Source: Paragonimus westermani
Taxonomy: Eukaryota; Platyhelminthes; Trematoda; Plagiorchiida; Troglotrematidae
Reading direction: 5' to 3'
NCBI GenBank assembly: GCA_008508345.1
Contig: QNGE01000112.1
Location: 345,399-409,398, forward strand
DNA: 64,000 nt
Positions within the stretch are counted from its first letter, which is position 1. Each line of letters begins with the position of its first letter. Positions 1 to 11,600 of this stretch are shown piece by piece. The notes below the pieces were generated by a model. It was not told the origin of the DNA. It searched no databases and saw nothing but the letters and a program-made list of their open reading frames with translations. The position numbers were made by a program, and so were the translations under genes.

Positions 1-1713
1 AGAAAAAATTTGAAGTTCATGTGTTTGGTTTGGACTGATTGGAAGTGCTGACAAACCTGATAACTGAAATTATGAGAAAAACTTTTGGATAAATCCGTAC
101 AGGGTGAAAGTAACCGAAGATTCTCGAATCGTAAGACTACAATTCACTGGGTAGTCAACAGGAGCTGCTCAGGGCAAATGGTAAAATTATTCGACGAATT
201 AATTTCTGCATGAGTGCTTTCTTTAGCCAAAATATCCGCAAACGGTCCTGTTCTCTTTAACGTGGCAATATGGCTTACGCCCGTAAAGGTCAATTGGTTA
301 TGCCACCACAAGACGTTATGATAGGTTATTACAGACAAGTTAAACCCAGATGCAGGTAGAGTGACCCATCTGTTGGTTCGGTTCAAGCGAGCAGAACTTA
401 AGCTTCGGCGAAGAGGATGGTGTGATTTTTGGTGAATCAGATGACGCAGGTTTGAATACTAAACAGGACGCACTTCTGACATCTATAGGTAGCTTATCCA
501 GCGCGATTTTGAAGTAATAAATGTGATTCATCAGCTTTTCGAATAAAATTTCAGCAGTTAACAGGGAGAAAACTCTTATTCTGCTCTTAATACGAAAGCA
601 AACAAACGAGTTGAGCGTTTTTAGGGAACTTTCACAATGAAACTGACTAACCGGCTTGGTGATCAACCGTGTACTAATCGACCTTTCTTTATAACCTCGA
701 TGAACTAGGCACAAGGACCACAATAACCAGAAGCTGATCAAATGAATCCTGGTAACAAATTAAGATGAATTTTGCAAGAATGCAGTCCAATTTTACGCGA
801 TCTCAGCAAGTGTCAGACACGGCCGAGAAAAAATGTAATGTCAGTAATTAATAGCTTTTTCATGGTGAATAGCCGTGTAAATAAAATTTGTAAACGAATC
901 CTCTCTTTAAGAAGTTGTACGTTTATGAGTACCGTCTAACTTATATTAGGATTCGTGTTCTTCCATCCTAACAACTAGGCATCGAACAGTAATGCTAAAA
1001 TATAAATTGTTGCGGCAGCAGGCACTGAAGTAGGCATAGTGTGATGTGGACATTTTCAGCATCGGTGTTCTCACACGAGAGAGACTTAGTGAGCTGGTTT
1101 GTCTCAGTAGGCAAACTGCGACTCTCTCATGCATAGTTTGATCAGCTCTTGCCAGGGTCCATAACTGATTTATAAAGTTTGAATAGCAAATACTTCTGGT
1201 CTACCCTACTCTCTCGGTGTGTTGCGCAGTTTGATGGGCAAGGCTCGCCACTGTAGGTAGTACATTATTAGGATTCAGAATACGTGGTGCCCATCAACAT
1301 TCTGCTTTAGAACAGGGATTAAGAAAGTGGATCAAAGGTTCAGATGTCGCCTTTGCTGGGCAGTACCTAAGATCTCTCACGTCTGTTGTAGTCAGATTCG
1401 CGCGGTGAATTTCCTCGTGTCAATTCTTTCTAGTCTTCATCTATATTTTTCAAGATTCTGTGATGAACACAGCGCTGAATGTGTTTGAACTGTCGCACAT
1501 TTTGTAACTAGTGTGGTATTTGTGTATCGGACTGAAGTTCACTTATATTGGTCACTACTTATCGAAATGCCTGGTAAATTTTCTGCCATGAGACACCTGT
1601 CGAAACACATAATCGTATTCATGAAATACAGTCGTTGGTGCACATAAACCATGGATTTTAAGAGGCAGGATATCTCTCGAGTTTTTTCACTTTTAAACAT
1701 TATACATTTTTAG
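1..1713. other. No supported gene
   Basis: Only short reading frames on both strands, none with a recognisable motif, domain or convincing splice context. I see no repeat, RNA gene or mobile element here. It is AT-rich by eye and reads as intergenic or intronic DNA. Confidence 0.5.
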
Positions 1714-1853
1714 TTTGTAAAAGTTTGCAATTTGAAGGTAGGATTCAAAAAACAAACGACCGGGTTGAAAACATAACAAGATGTTACGAGCAGGTTGAAA
1801 AAGACAGCGTGTTGCTGTATCAAACTGAAGTGATCGCAGTTCAATTTTTTCAG
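1714..1853 (+). CDS. Candidate internal coding exon, unknown protein
   Basis: A 140-base open segment is bounded by a pyrimidine-rich acceptor (tacatttttag before 1714) and a donor (ttttttCAG followed by gtgcac at 1854). One frame is open throughout, starting with two bases that finish a codon and ending on a complete codon. It encodes about 46 residues, hydrophilic and likely helical, for example FEGRIQKTNDRVENITR and YEQVEKDSVLLYQTEV, which looks like real protein rather than random translation. I do not recognise the family. No partner exon can be joined with certainty. It could be chance. Confidence 0.38.
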
Positions 1854-2896
1854 GTGCACGACATGTTGCAATCAAACATTGGGATCGTTAAGTTAATGCT
1901 TTGGCTCAATTTGACCTACCACAAAGTTCAATAAAATCAGTTAATGAAACAAAAACACGCCAGTTTTATGTGAAAGCCAAGTAGGATGCCAACAGTTTGA
2001 GTCTGTTTATATTGATGTACGCATTCTGCATTATAACCTAATTGTAAACGTAGCAGTATACTAACTGAGCCAACAAACATGTAAATCACTTGGGTCGGAA
2101 TCGAGTGTTGATCAACGAAACCACTGAGGCTGCAATCTATACCACGGACTTCGAACAACTTTGAACGGATTGACGGAAACGAATGCAGTTTGCACAAGGA
2201 CGCTTGAATGGCTGTGCATAAAAATATAAGTTGTTGAAAGAAACGACAACCTCAGGTGACAACAGCTCATAAATCATCTAAGACCTGGAGTGGCCTAGCG
2301 CTACATCATTGTTGTACAAGCGTACAGAGTTTAATTTTGATAAATTATCTTTTGTGTAATCTCTACACAAGACAGACATTTAGTTTTTACCGTCGATGTG
2401 GATGTTTTTGAATAGAAACGGCTACATGAACTAAACAAATATGTGTTATCGAGGTTTTCCAAGTTTACTGTAGCAACTGGTTTGTTGCCCACTGACAATT
2501 AGCGTCGTCCAGTAGACCACATGGCTAGAGGGATTAGGTTTACATGATCCGAACACTTCTGTCGTTAGTTTACTGATGTTTACCGTGGGGCCTAATCATA
2601 AAGTAGCCAGGAACCGCTGTATAAATCTGTAATTAGTCAGAGTTCAATAAAGGTTAGGAAGACTTAAAGGCCAGTCATGTTCTTTCACTGGTTTCAGGGC
2701 TAAGCGATCGTTTTGGGTGGTCTAATTTTACATGAAGCAGATCTAATCAGCAGTGTATACCCTGTCCTGGTGATAAAAAAAACTTGAGTAACGTTTAGAA
2801 GAAATCTCTACAAAACGTTTTTATAATCACTGCAGACGTCACGTGGTAACCCAACAACTGGCCGCCCTGTTGCTGATCTCACTTTAATATTTCAAA
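1854..2896. other. No supported gene
   Basis: Nothing recognisable on either strand. Short frames only. Confidence 0.45.
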
Positions 2897-3844
2897 CTAG
2901 ATGATAAACTTAAGATGAACCAGAATGTAAGAGTTGCGTTCAGCATATAACCATCTTGGTTCCAAGTTATGCACAGAAATGGTATTGGCAGGATAAATAT
3001 CTTTACCATTCTTGTAACATGTTCTCACGTTGCCTGGGGTATTAAAAATTGACTTGAACCCACTGTCTTTTCCTCTTCTCTGTTGACGCGTACATTTCTT
3101 AAAGTGGAAAACAGTTCCTGTGGGAGACGTAGAGTTTCGACAGCATCGCTGTCTCCAATTATTCCTAGTCAATTTTGATGAACTCACCGTTTATCAATAA
3201 CACAGATAGGTTATTATAGCACCAATCAATGTGTACAACCTTGCGTGCGCTTCACCCACACTGTTCATGAAACGCCTCATACGGTAGACACCCACTCGCG
3301 AACTGTGCGAAACCACCAAACAATTTTTACAGCTGACCAAGCGTTTACTGCCTATGCGTGTAACTTTTCCCAACCAGTGGTGAACCTCACGTGACCTCAT
3401 TAATGCCGGCTTACTTCCACCGCTCTTATTAGTGCACTCAGTTAACCGAAGTCCATTAACAAAGTAAAACTTTAAACACCGCTTACTGTTAGAAACATCC
3501 ATTGAGTCAAACGTGATTTATTGTTTATGGCATAATATTTCAAATAACTGAACCACAGGTTTGACCCCGCAGTCCTCACAACAGATTGCCGACTGCTTTG
3601 TATAGGTGACCGGTACGATACAGTCCTTCCTAACTCGAAGAAACAGACAAATATGATCACACATTTTACACATGAAGGGTTTTTCTGCCCTCGAACATTT
3701 CACATTCGCTAACGTTTTTACAGAGAAATAATCGAACACGAACGCATAGCTAGGACTGTCCTCATTAAAAGAAATGTGACACAGCTTCAAAACAGCCAAG
3801 ATGACCAAGTTGGAAAGGAATGACAGATAATCAATGCGCTCAAT
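2897..3844 (-). pseudogene. Possible degenerate C2H2 zinc-finger frame
   Basis: On the minus strand one single frame runs from 3844 to 2897 (316 codons) broken by only a few stops (near 3518 and 3190-3196). It contains several finger-like segments: AEKPFMCKMC, which resembles the TGEKPF linker followed by C-x2-C; CEDC and CKNC pairs each followed by about 12 residues to a changed ligand position; and CYKNGKDIYPANTISVH, which fits C-x2-(C)-x3-hydrophobic-x5-hydrophobic-x2-H with the second cysteine replaced. Most histidine ligands are lost. I infer a decayed poly-zinc-finger exon. The alternative is coincidence in a low-stop frame. No intact finger is present. Confidence 0.35.
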
Positions 3845-4799
3845 TTAGCCAAAACATATCTGGGAGTTCCCAACCGAACATCCGGATTTGTATGTCACAG
3901 ATCGTTGAATGTATTAATGGATTAACCTAACAACAAATGCCTGTATAGAAGAGAGTTTGCGTTAACGTCATAGAACAAAAAGAAATGGAGACCACTAAAA
4001 GGTTTTGTGAAAGGCAACCGACAGCCGTGTAATAACTGTATGAAGTATGGAAATTCACTGCACGTAAAATCAATTTTGAAAAGCTGATTGGAAAATTCTG
4101 AGTCCATACTTAATTTTTTTAAATCTAGTTGGGTAGTCATGGAGGATTTTCGAGAATAGGGGCTTCAAGTTTGCCCCACTTTTAGTGAGAACCGGATAGG
4201 CAAAATTTAGAGGAAATTCTAAGTTAAAACGGAATGGTTTGAATGTGTCTTTCTGAGGGAACGCCAATAATCTCCACTGAATATCAGTCCATCTTAAAAC
4301 GTGTGTCGAGGTTATCCAATGAGTTATGATCGACCCTGTCCATCCGGAACGCTCTCTTGGTAGACTATGCTGTAAATGTAATGTGCAAAGCAGCAGTCTG
4401 AATCTTATCAGGAAACAGAGAAAGAGAACACAATTTTTCACAGAACTTACCCAAAATGAATTGGTTTCTGACTAATTAAAATTCACACTCCCATGTCCCA
4501 CTTGTGAACACCTGCCCAGGAAATTTAGGTATATTGCGTATGGTCGTTCAAAGTATGGTTCACTTATTTGGTGTTCCACTGGCACATGACCTCATTGTCC
4601 GCTCCCTACTGGTGCGTGCGCTGGTGCTTCACTAACGGACACGAAATATTGGGTACAGTTGGTGAACAAAATATGATTCAACCAATCGCCAGCTGTGCAA
4701 AATCACGCCCACACTCGATACGTCAGTCGTGAATGCCTATTCGTTTAACAGGTAGCAGATGTGTTAAGAAACACTCAGCTAATTATGCTCATTTGTGAC
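3845..4799. other. No supported gene
   Basis: The 123-codon minus frame at 4070-4441 and its neighbours carry no motif I recognise. The right edge may include an older part of the adjoining PLE remnant. Confidence 0.4.
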
Positions 4800-5790
4800 T
4801 ACCTTCCACCCACATCAATTCACCTTCCAAACTCTGTTAACCATTTAACACGGTTACTTTTGCTCCTTACGGAAAAAATGACATTTTGTCTCACAAGTAA
4901 TGGCTTCTAGCAAATAAACCGTGTGGTCATGGGTAACCCCATGGACCCTATCTATGAGTGAAGTTGAGAAAACAATAATTCCAGTTGTGAACGAGCTGAA
5001 TCTCTACAAACGGTATGTAGACAATATTTTTTTGACTGCACGAAAGTAGGAACGGATTGGGAGAAAACGATTCACGTTGGTAACTCCGTCCGTCTAAATC
5101 TCTCAGCAGTGATGGAGCATGAGTGAGGAAACGGTTTACCGTTTTTGGAGATTTCAGTTAGATCCCAGTGAGATAGATTTACTGGATGTTTATTGTAATA
5201 TAAGCCAACCTAGGCGGGATAATACACGAATCTAGAGTTCTCTCGTTTCATATAAATGGTCACTGGTGCGTTCACTGTTTTACAGAGCGCCAAGAATGAG
5301 TTCTCATGATGTGCTGGCCGAGCATGCAATGTTGCATGAAGCGTTTTGTGCTAATTCATTCCCGGAACGTTTCGTTCGCTAACGGATCGCACTTACGCCT
5401 GTGAAAAATGCGACTGTGTAAATATATGAAAGGCTCTGTACATCAAACTACCTTGATAGACATCTTCGAAAATATTACCGCTTCCACGAGGAAAAGCGTA
5501 TATATTCCAATGAACTTTGTCTCACTCTCACAAGCAATCAGGTTCCTTCTATTTCAGGACAGAAAGCGAAATCCACGATTGTCTAATAACTGTAATATCC
5601 ACCAACTTTCTTGTAGTTGCGGACACATATCGACAGAGCAGAAGGAACGTTTGAAATCAGGGTCAAGGAACACAGTCCAAAGTGGTTGAGAGATGCTTCA
5701 ATCCAACTGCCAACTGGTAGCAAATAACAAGGAGGGGACGCCACGTTATCCGTTGTAAGACACCTGTGGACCACAGGTCACAGTACCAAC
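4800..5790 (+). pseudogene. Penelope-like element remnant: RT plus GIY-YIG domain
   Basis: Three-frame reading gives ordered Penelope-like motifs. Near 4920 the frame reads VVMGNPMDPIYE (compare the usual MGSPLSPILAD). At 4996 comes LNLYKRYVDNIF, where the usual YVDD is YVDN. Near 5145 comes NGLPFLEISV, then YKPT-AG-YT with stops exactly where Trp and Gln codons are expected (TGG to TAG, CAA to TAA). At 5580-5680 IHQLSCSCGHISTEQKERLK resembles the CSCG...IGRTER region of the GIY-YIG endonuclease. PLEs retrotranspose by a reverse transcriptase fused to this endonuclease. This copy is dead: many stops, shifts between frames and a lost catalytic Asp. Ends are approximate. Confidence 0.7.
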
Positions 5791-6025
5791 ACTATACCTT
5801 TGTTTATGAGCCTGATGGTCGCTTATGATTCAAAACTTCTGAAGTATGTCAAAACTTTGTTGATCAGCCGTTGGCAGCCGGTTTCATGCATACAAAACCA
5901 ATCAACTTTTGCTTACCGTGGGTTCAACTTTCAGGATCACTTGCGATCCAGTCGGGTTTGTAGTTTGCCGTTTTTCTGTTTTCTTGCTGATCACAAGTTT
6001 ACGACTAACGATAGTGTGCGAAATT

Positions 6026-6366
6026 AACTCATCGTATTGTCTTCTGGTTGCATTCTTTAAATTAATGTGTTCACAACTTCTAGGTCAAAAGTGAAGTACC
6101 GTGCATATTTGCGGAAAACTTGATCTTTCAGATAGTCCGTTGGTTTGGTCTACTACAACAAAATTAATTGAGTTCATTCGTGCAAACGATATCACAACCG
6201 ACAGATAGTCTCCATTCGAATGAAGAAATGACTACTATATGGAAATGCCATCGCTTAAAGGGGATTACCTTTCCCATTTCCGGAAATTGATTTCGTAGGC
6301 TAAAACAGGGAACAACCTAAAGAAAAGCCTATCAACCTTGCTGATGACCATCATTAATCTAATTTT
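6026..6366. repeat. Copy A of a duplicated segment ending at the N
   Basis: This 341-base segment, starting aactcatcgtattgtcttc and ending at attaatctaatttt, is repeated almost base for base immediately after the single N. Copy A lacks about 23 bases that copy B has (within the stretch after gtctccatt) and differs by scattered substitutions. No coding content. Confidence 0.9.
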
Positions 6367-6367
6367 N
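6367..6367. other. Single-base assembly gap (N)
   Basis: The only ambiguous base in the window. It sits exactly between the two near-identical segments, as expected where two contig ends that are alleles of the same locus were placed side by side instead of being merged. Confidence 0.9.
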
Positions 6368-6732
6368 AACTCATCGTATTGTCTTCTGGTTGCATTCTTC
6401 AAATTAATTTGTTCACAACTTCTAGGTCAAAAGTGAAGTACCGTGCGTATTTGCGGAAAACTTGATCTTTCAGATAGTCTGTTGGTTTGGTCTACTACAA
6501 CAAAATTAATTGAGGTCATTCGTGCAAACGAGATCACAACCGACAGATAGTCTCCATTCCGGACCACAACCATGTACCCGTCGAGTGAAGAAGTGACTAC
6601 TATATGGAAATGCCATCGCTTAAAGGGGGGTTTCCTTTCCCATTTCCGGAAATTGATTTCGTAGGCTAAAACAGGGAACAACCTAAAGAAAAGCCTATCA
6701 ACCTTGCTGATGACCATCATTAATCTAATTTT
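6368..6732. repeat. Copy B of the duplicated segment
   Basis: 365 bases, starting with the same aactcatcg as copy A directly after the N and ending attaatctaatttt before unique sequence. It keeps the extra bases ccggaccacaacc... missing from copy A. The 102-codon minus frame inside (6427-6735) is not supported as a gene, since copy A breaks it. Confidence 0.9.
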
Positions 6733-8520
6733 CATCAGTAGTTGTTTACTTCACATTACAAGCTAGATTACTGACATCTAGACTAAATGATCATTTTCGC
6801 AATGTACAAAGTATATCACGTTGATTGCCGAAGTCCACGAAACAGACCGCAAGGAATCGGAAGAGTAACGCTTTATGTGGACTGAATTGAGAAACGAGTG
6901 GGAAACATTTCAAAACAAGCTCACCACGCTTACGCATCAAACCTCGAATGGTACCTCTAAGTCGCATTGATCTTTCTGTCGCCTTACACCAAACCTTGAC
7001 AAAACGGGCTAGACACAGTTATAAGTACCACCAAAAACTGCGCTTCTACACAAAGTCATGAGTGATCAGTGTCGTTTTCTGTGTGTTAGAGGATTCTTCG
7101 GCGTAAGCTTGAAATGTCACTGATAGCCTGCATTGCACTAGTAAATTGCAGACACATTCTATAACAGTGTTTCATGCCCTCTGCAGTAAGGTGTTTTGAG
7201 CTCGCGACCACAACTCACAAAATCGTCCAGCAGTATGTCTTGGAATGAACTTCACACCATCAAATTGAATAACCTAATTTTGCATAACACTGCACGCACT
7301 TTAGGTTGTCACATACATTCGCGTGTGTTCTTACCTCAGCACGGATATTTGCACCGGATCGAATACGTTCTCTTAATGAGTGCTGAGCACACGCAGAGAG
7401 TGAAAGGAAATAAGTGGCTCCTATTAAAATGTCCCCAAAAGATGGTCAGATACGTTTGTGCATGAATTACGAAGTATATTTTTCGAGGACTAGGCAGTTA
7501 AAATGTCGTGCTCGAGAAGACAGAGACTCACGTTTATCGAAAAGTGACGAGTCAAAATGTGAAAACCGGGGTGTCGTTCAGTAGTCCAGTAAGTTATCTA
7601 CGCGTTTTCGACATTGTACTTTTGAGACTCTACTCATGATGTATTATGAGTGTATTGCTGCCATAGTTGTTTGCTAGTGCGTTTTCTTCAATTGACTAAG
7701 CTCAGGGTTTGTGTCCCACCGTAATAAGTCGTTGATAAGCCGAACGCTATATAGAAAGGTTATGAAAAACGTTTACTGTAGCATTTCAAACCAATTTTGT
7801 CAAAAACATACGATGAGTGTGACCAAGACAGGCCAAACTTGCTACACCTAGGTAGAAATGATGCATCAACCATGAAACCACAGGCTTAGTGCGTTGATGG
7901 AAAAAATGACTCACTCGGTTGTCGAAACAAATTTTTTGGGGTGGATAATAACCGGAAGTGTATACGAAATGACGGAGTGATCTGTGTAAACGTAGTTGTA
8001 AGCTGTGGCCCATAAGACTTATACAGTTTGTTCCTTATAATCGATGTGACCTAGTGTATATTGAATCGAAAAGCGTGGAGCAAACAATAGACCGTTGTGT
8101 ACGCTGATCTCACTAATTGTTGTTAACTTTCATTCTGAAGCACTCGAAGAAAGATTGTCTAGACTCCCCGAAAATCTTTGGCAGAGTTAACCATCCCGAT
8201 ATTTTGAAAATGCTCAACACATATAGAGTCATTCTACTAGTGTCCTGATGATTCTGGGCTCAGCGCGTTTGGTGGATTTTCAGCATTATGATCAATTACC
8301 GGAAACCGGACCAGTCGTTTTCACTAAATAAACTGTATCAGGTCACAGGTAATGCTCCGCACCGAGGACGCAAAATGTAACAAAGTTCTCACATGGTGTT
8401 CGTGACGCGGACGCGGAGGATGGCTTATTAGATTCGCCTCACTGGTGGTCAACAGATAGCCAGTAACCACTTGACACATCTGACAACTTCACTGTAAAGT
8501 CATGCACCTTGGGTTATCAG
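6733..8520. other. No supported gene
   Basis: Short frames only. The 89-codon plus frame at 7196-7465 has weak acceptor and donor look-alikes but no recognisable content. Confidence 0.4.
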
Positions 8521-8600
8521 AGCCCGAGATAGAAAAAACACTAGTGACGGCGATTCAGTTATGTCCACAACCGGTTTATCTGTGGCTTAGAAAAACAAAG
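8521..8600 (+). CDS. Candidate short coding exon, unknown protein
   Basis: Acceptor gggttatcag ends at 8520 and a donor AAG/gttatg follows 8600. The 80-base segment opens with two bases finishing a codon, then has 26 open codons reading PEIEKTLVTAIQLCPQ and VYLWLRKTK, an unusually protein-like composition. It ends on a complete codon, so it is phase-compatible with the candidate exon at 15657. I do not recognise the protein. The donor is weak beyond GT. May be chance. Confidence 0.28.
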
Positions 8601-11600
8601 GTTATGCCGTACCACTCAGGAATTAACGGTGGGCGGTTTCTTGCCAAACATTTGACCACAACACACAGCCCCAGTGAACGCCACTACATAAAAAGAAGCG
8701 CACAAACTGATAGTTCTCATCTGAAACTGTGCGGTTCTGCCTGGAAACATCCGAAGACGGATTTATAAGAGTCAGACGGCCCCAAACAAGTTGAGCAAAA
8801 ATACTAACAGCTTTAGCCAGTTAATATACCACTGTATGAAATGGAGATTTCATCAGTACAAAGTGTGCAAAAAACGGTATCCTTGTTTTAAGTATTAAAA
8901 ACTTTCGTTAAAAATCAGCAAACATGAGGCAGGGTGTTTTGTTCTTAAATTTGCAGTTCCCACGGCTAGGCCATTCTGTGGAACGTACCAATTATCTGAA
9001 TGTTCACGGTCGATCCGTTTTATATTAACAAAATTCTGGTCGTTTAGCACATTTGCGAGAAATATTCGAAGTCGCTACATCCAGGACAACAAGGCGCTTG
9101 AACTGCCGCATATCGGCACATTTCTCATACAAACGTTTGGTGTGCAATAATCCATGTTAAGTCTGCAGTTTCAAACAGCCCAGCTCAGACTACAATCCGT
9201 TGTTCGATACGAGGCGACTACCAATCATCTGCGAGTTAATCGTTGAAAACAATGTAAACCACAGCTTTTTGTGCCACAACGGATGACAGAAAGTCAACAG
9301 AACTAAGAACTGAACAGATGTGTGCTTACACGAAAAGCCAAAGTTGTGTCTATTTTATTTCCCCATCGCCAAATGTCAATCACACAGTAAGCTTTATTCC
9401 ACTGCTGGATTATCCGAAAGAGAGAATATTGTTGTTTAGCTGAATAGTCCTAATTCGAAAGTCTTATTTCCATCACCGCGTCTACAGCTATGAATTGCAA
9501 TGATTAACCGTTTTCACGCAACTTACCCGATATAAAACTTGTTTGAAATTAGAATACCGCTATAATTATACAACTCAGGTGGATAAAGACGTGATAAATT
9601 TGAGGCTCTAGTCACAGTCATGTGAGAACTTTGCCCAACACCACTAGTATATTATTCTTTATTCCGGATTACACTATATGATATAGTGTGTATGGAAACT
9701 AATGTACGAAAGACCTTCTGCTAATATATGTGAAGCAGACCGCTTCATTGTTAATTGCGATATTAGGTAAAACAGCTGCACATTTATACTCATTGTAGAG
9801 AAGAGGTTAGTCGTTCGACGAACGTTTCCTATGGGCAGTATCACTTTGGAATCCCCCAGAAACTTTCATGGTTTACATCGATGCTGGTCTGTAAGTGCGA
9901 AATTATTTCTAAAGGATTTTTAGATACTTCACTCGTTAAAATGAAAAATAGCGGGAAACAAGTGGCTAATTAAAGTAGAAACGAATACCGAGTAGCAGGT
10001 AACGCTTACTATGAGGACAGATATGGCCAACATTTTTATCAGTCACTTAACTGCGTCCCGGTCTGCGTCCAAAAGGATACACTATGAGCGGTTTGAAAAT
10101 GATAGATGCCGATTTTCAGGAAGTATGAGATTTATCCTAACTTAACTCATCGAGTTATTTATGCTCATCCGAAATAGCACATCTGACTTCTCAAGTTCAG
10201 TGAATTCAACAGTCACAACTAGCTTCGAATAGACAATTCTAGACAGGTTAATACATTATTTTGTCGGTGTACTATTCCTTAAACATGAGCCTCTCTCGAG
10301 GGTAACATCTGGCTGCGACTCGAATGAAGCTGACGCGTAAATATGTCGCATAAAAAGTCCGGTTGACGCAGTTAGTTTAACCGGAAATTCTTGGCTACAT
10401 GTGCTTCCAGTAGGATTTGGTTTGCAATTGCCCAATGAGCATAGGACATCTTGACTGTGATTATTTTGCACAGTGCTGTGTATATATAATTCTTCTGATT
10501 TGTCTGTTATTTGTATAATGGAACGGAAAACGTGCAAAAGACTTAAGAAGCCTACAAATTATTTATACGGCAATGACTCAGGAGAGAACAGATATGATTT
10601 AAAGGGACCAAGCGACACAACTGCTTCATGACTTTCACTGTGCAGAACTTATTAAGGTCTCAAGATCAAGGTTGGGGATGGCATATACTGCGGTAGTTTG
10701 TGAGCCGCTATTCACCGCTCAATAAACCGGAAACCTCTTCTACTTTGAGTAAACCTTATTGTGAGATAAAAACACAGCATAATATTTTAGGAGTATTTTG
10801 CTTCAACGGTAGCTCGACGATTACTCCATTTCAAGGGGAATATTGTTGGCTATACAATAGCAATTAAGAAAGGCATTTGTTTTGGTTGACATCTTGTGGA
10901 AGAGTTGATAGACATGACATTTGACTATAACTATATAACATTAGACTATAACTGTTTGAGAGTCGAACGCCAGCAAAACTGTACAGCTGAATTTTGGTGC
11001 TCAAAAATCTGTCGATCGATTCGCTACGTCGAATGTTCTTGCTTGCAGACCTAATGTCCATTCTATATCACTTCAAAGTGCTCCGTTGTTTGGTGATGTC
11101 TTTTGACCCAGTGTTGTTCACGATTTGTCTTTTTTCTTCACTTAAGTAATTTTTATTCTAAAACGTCTTGGATTCTCTTTGCCCACGGAAGTACTGTTTC
11201 CCTTCTGAGTTTGTGAACTTATGGTCTGATATAAAACCAAGAAGACAAACTTGCGTTGACACTGTTAACATGTTACCTAGATAAGTTGTGTTTGCACAAA
11301 ACTGTCACGAATCGTTAAGGATTACAATATCCAAGATAGTTCAGTCGTGTTGTATTAAATTCGTTGCTACGGTCGGTCATTTAAAGATAGTCGCAATGGA
11401 ACTGTAAAGATAGATTACGTATTCTGTGCTCATTGAAAGTGGTGACAGATGATTTATTCATTTTGTGTGGATTTGCACTACACCATTTTCACATGCTTTG
11501 GAACTTGATGCTCAGACACTGATGTCTGCTTTACTTCATTCTGCCGTCAGTACATTCTTCAATCAGACTAAGAAATTGAACACCAACATTTCCACTTGCA

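Noticed and set aside
6337..6350. CTGATGA boxes at 6.34, 6.71, 8.25, 24.85 and 29.04 kb as hammerheads
   Set aside because: No GAAA after a stem and no stem I partner; isolated matches to a 7-base box are expected by chance.
6427..6735. 102-codon minus frame in duplicated copy B
   Set aside because: The allelic copy A breaks it by the indel, and it has no motif.
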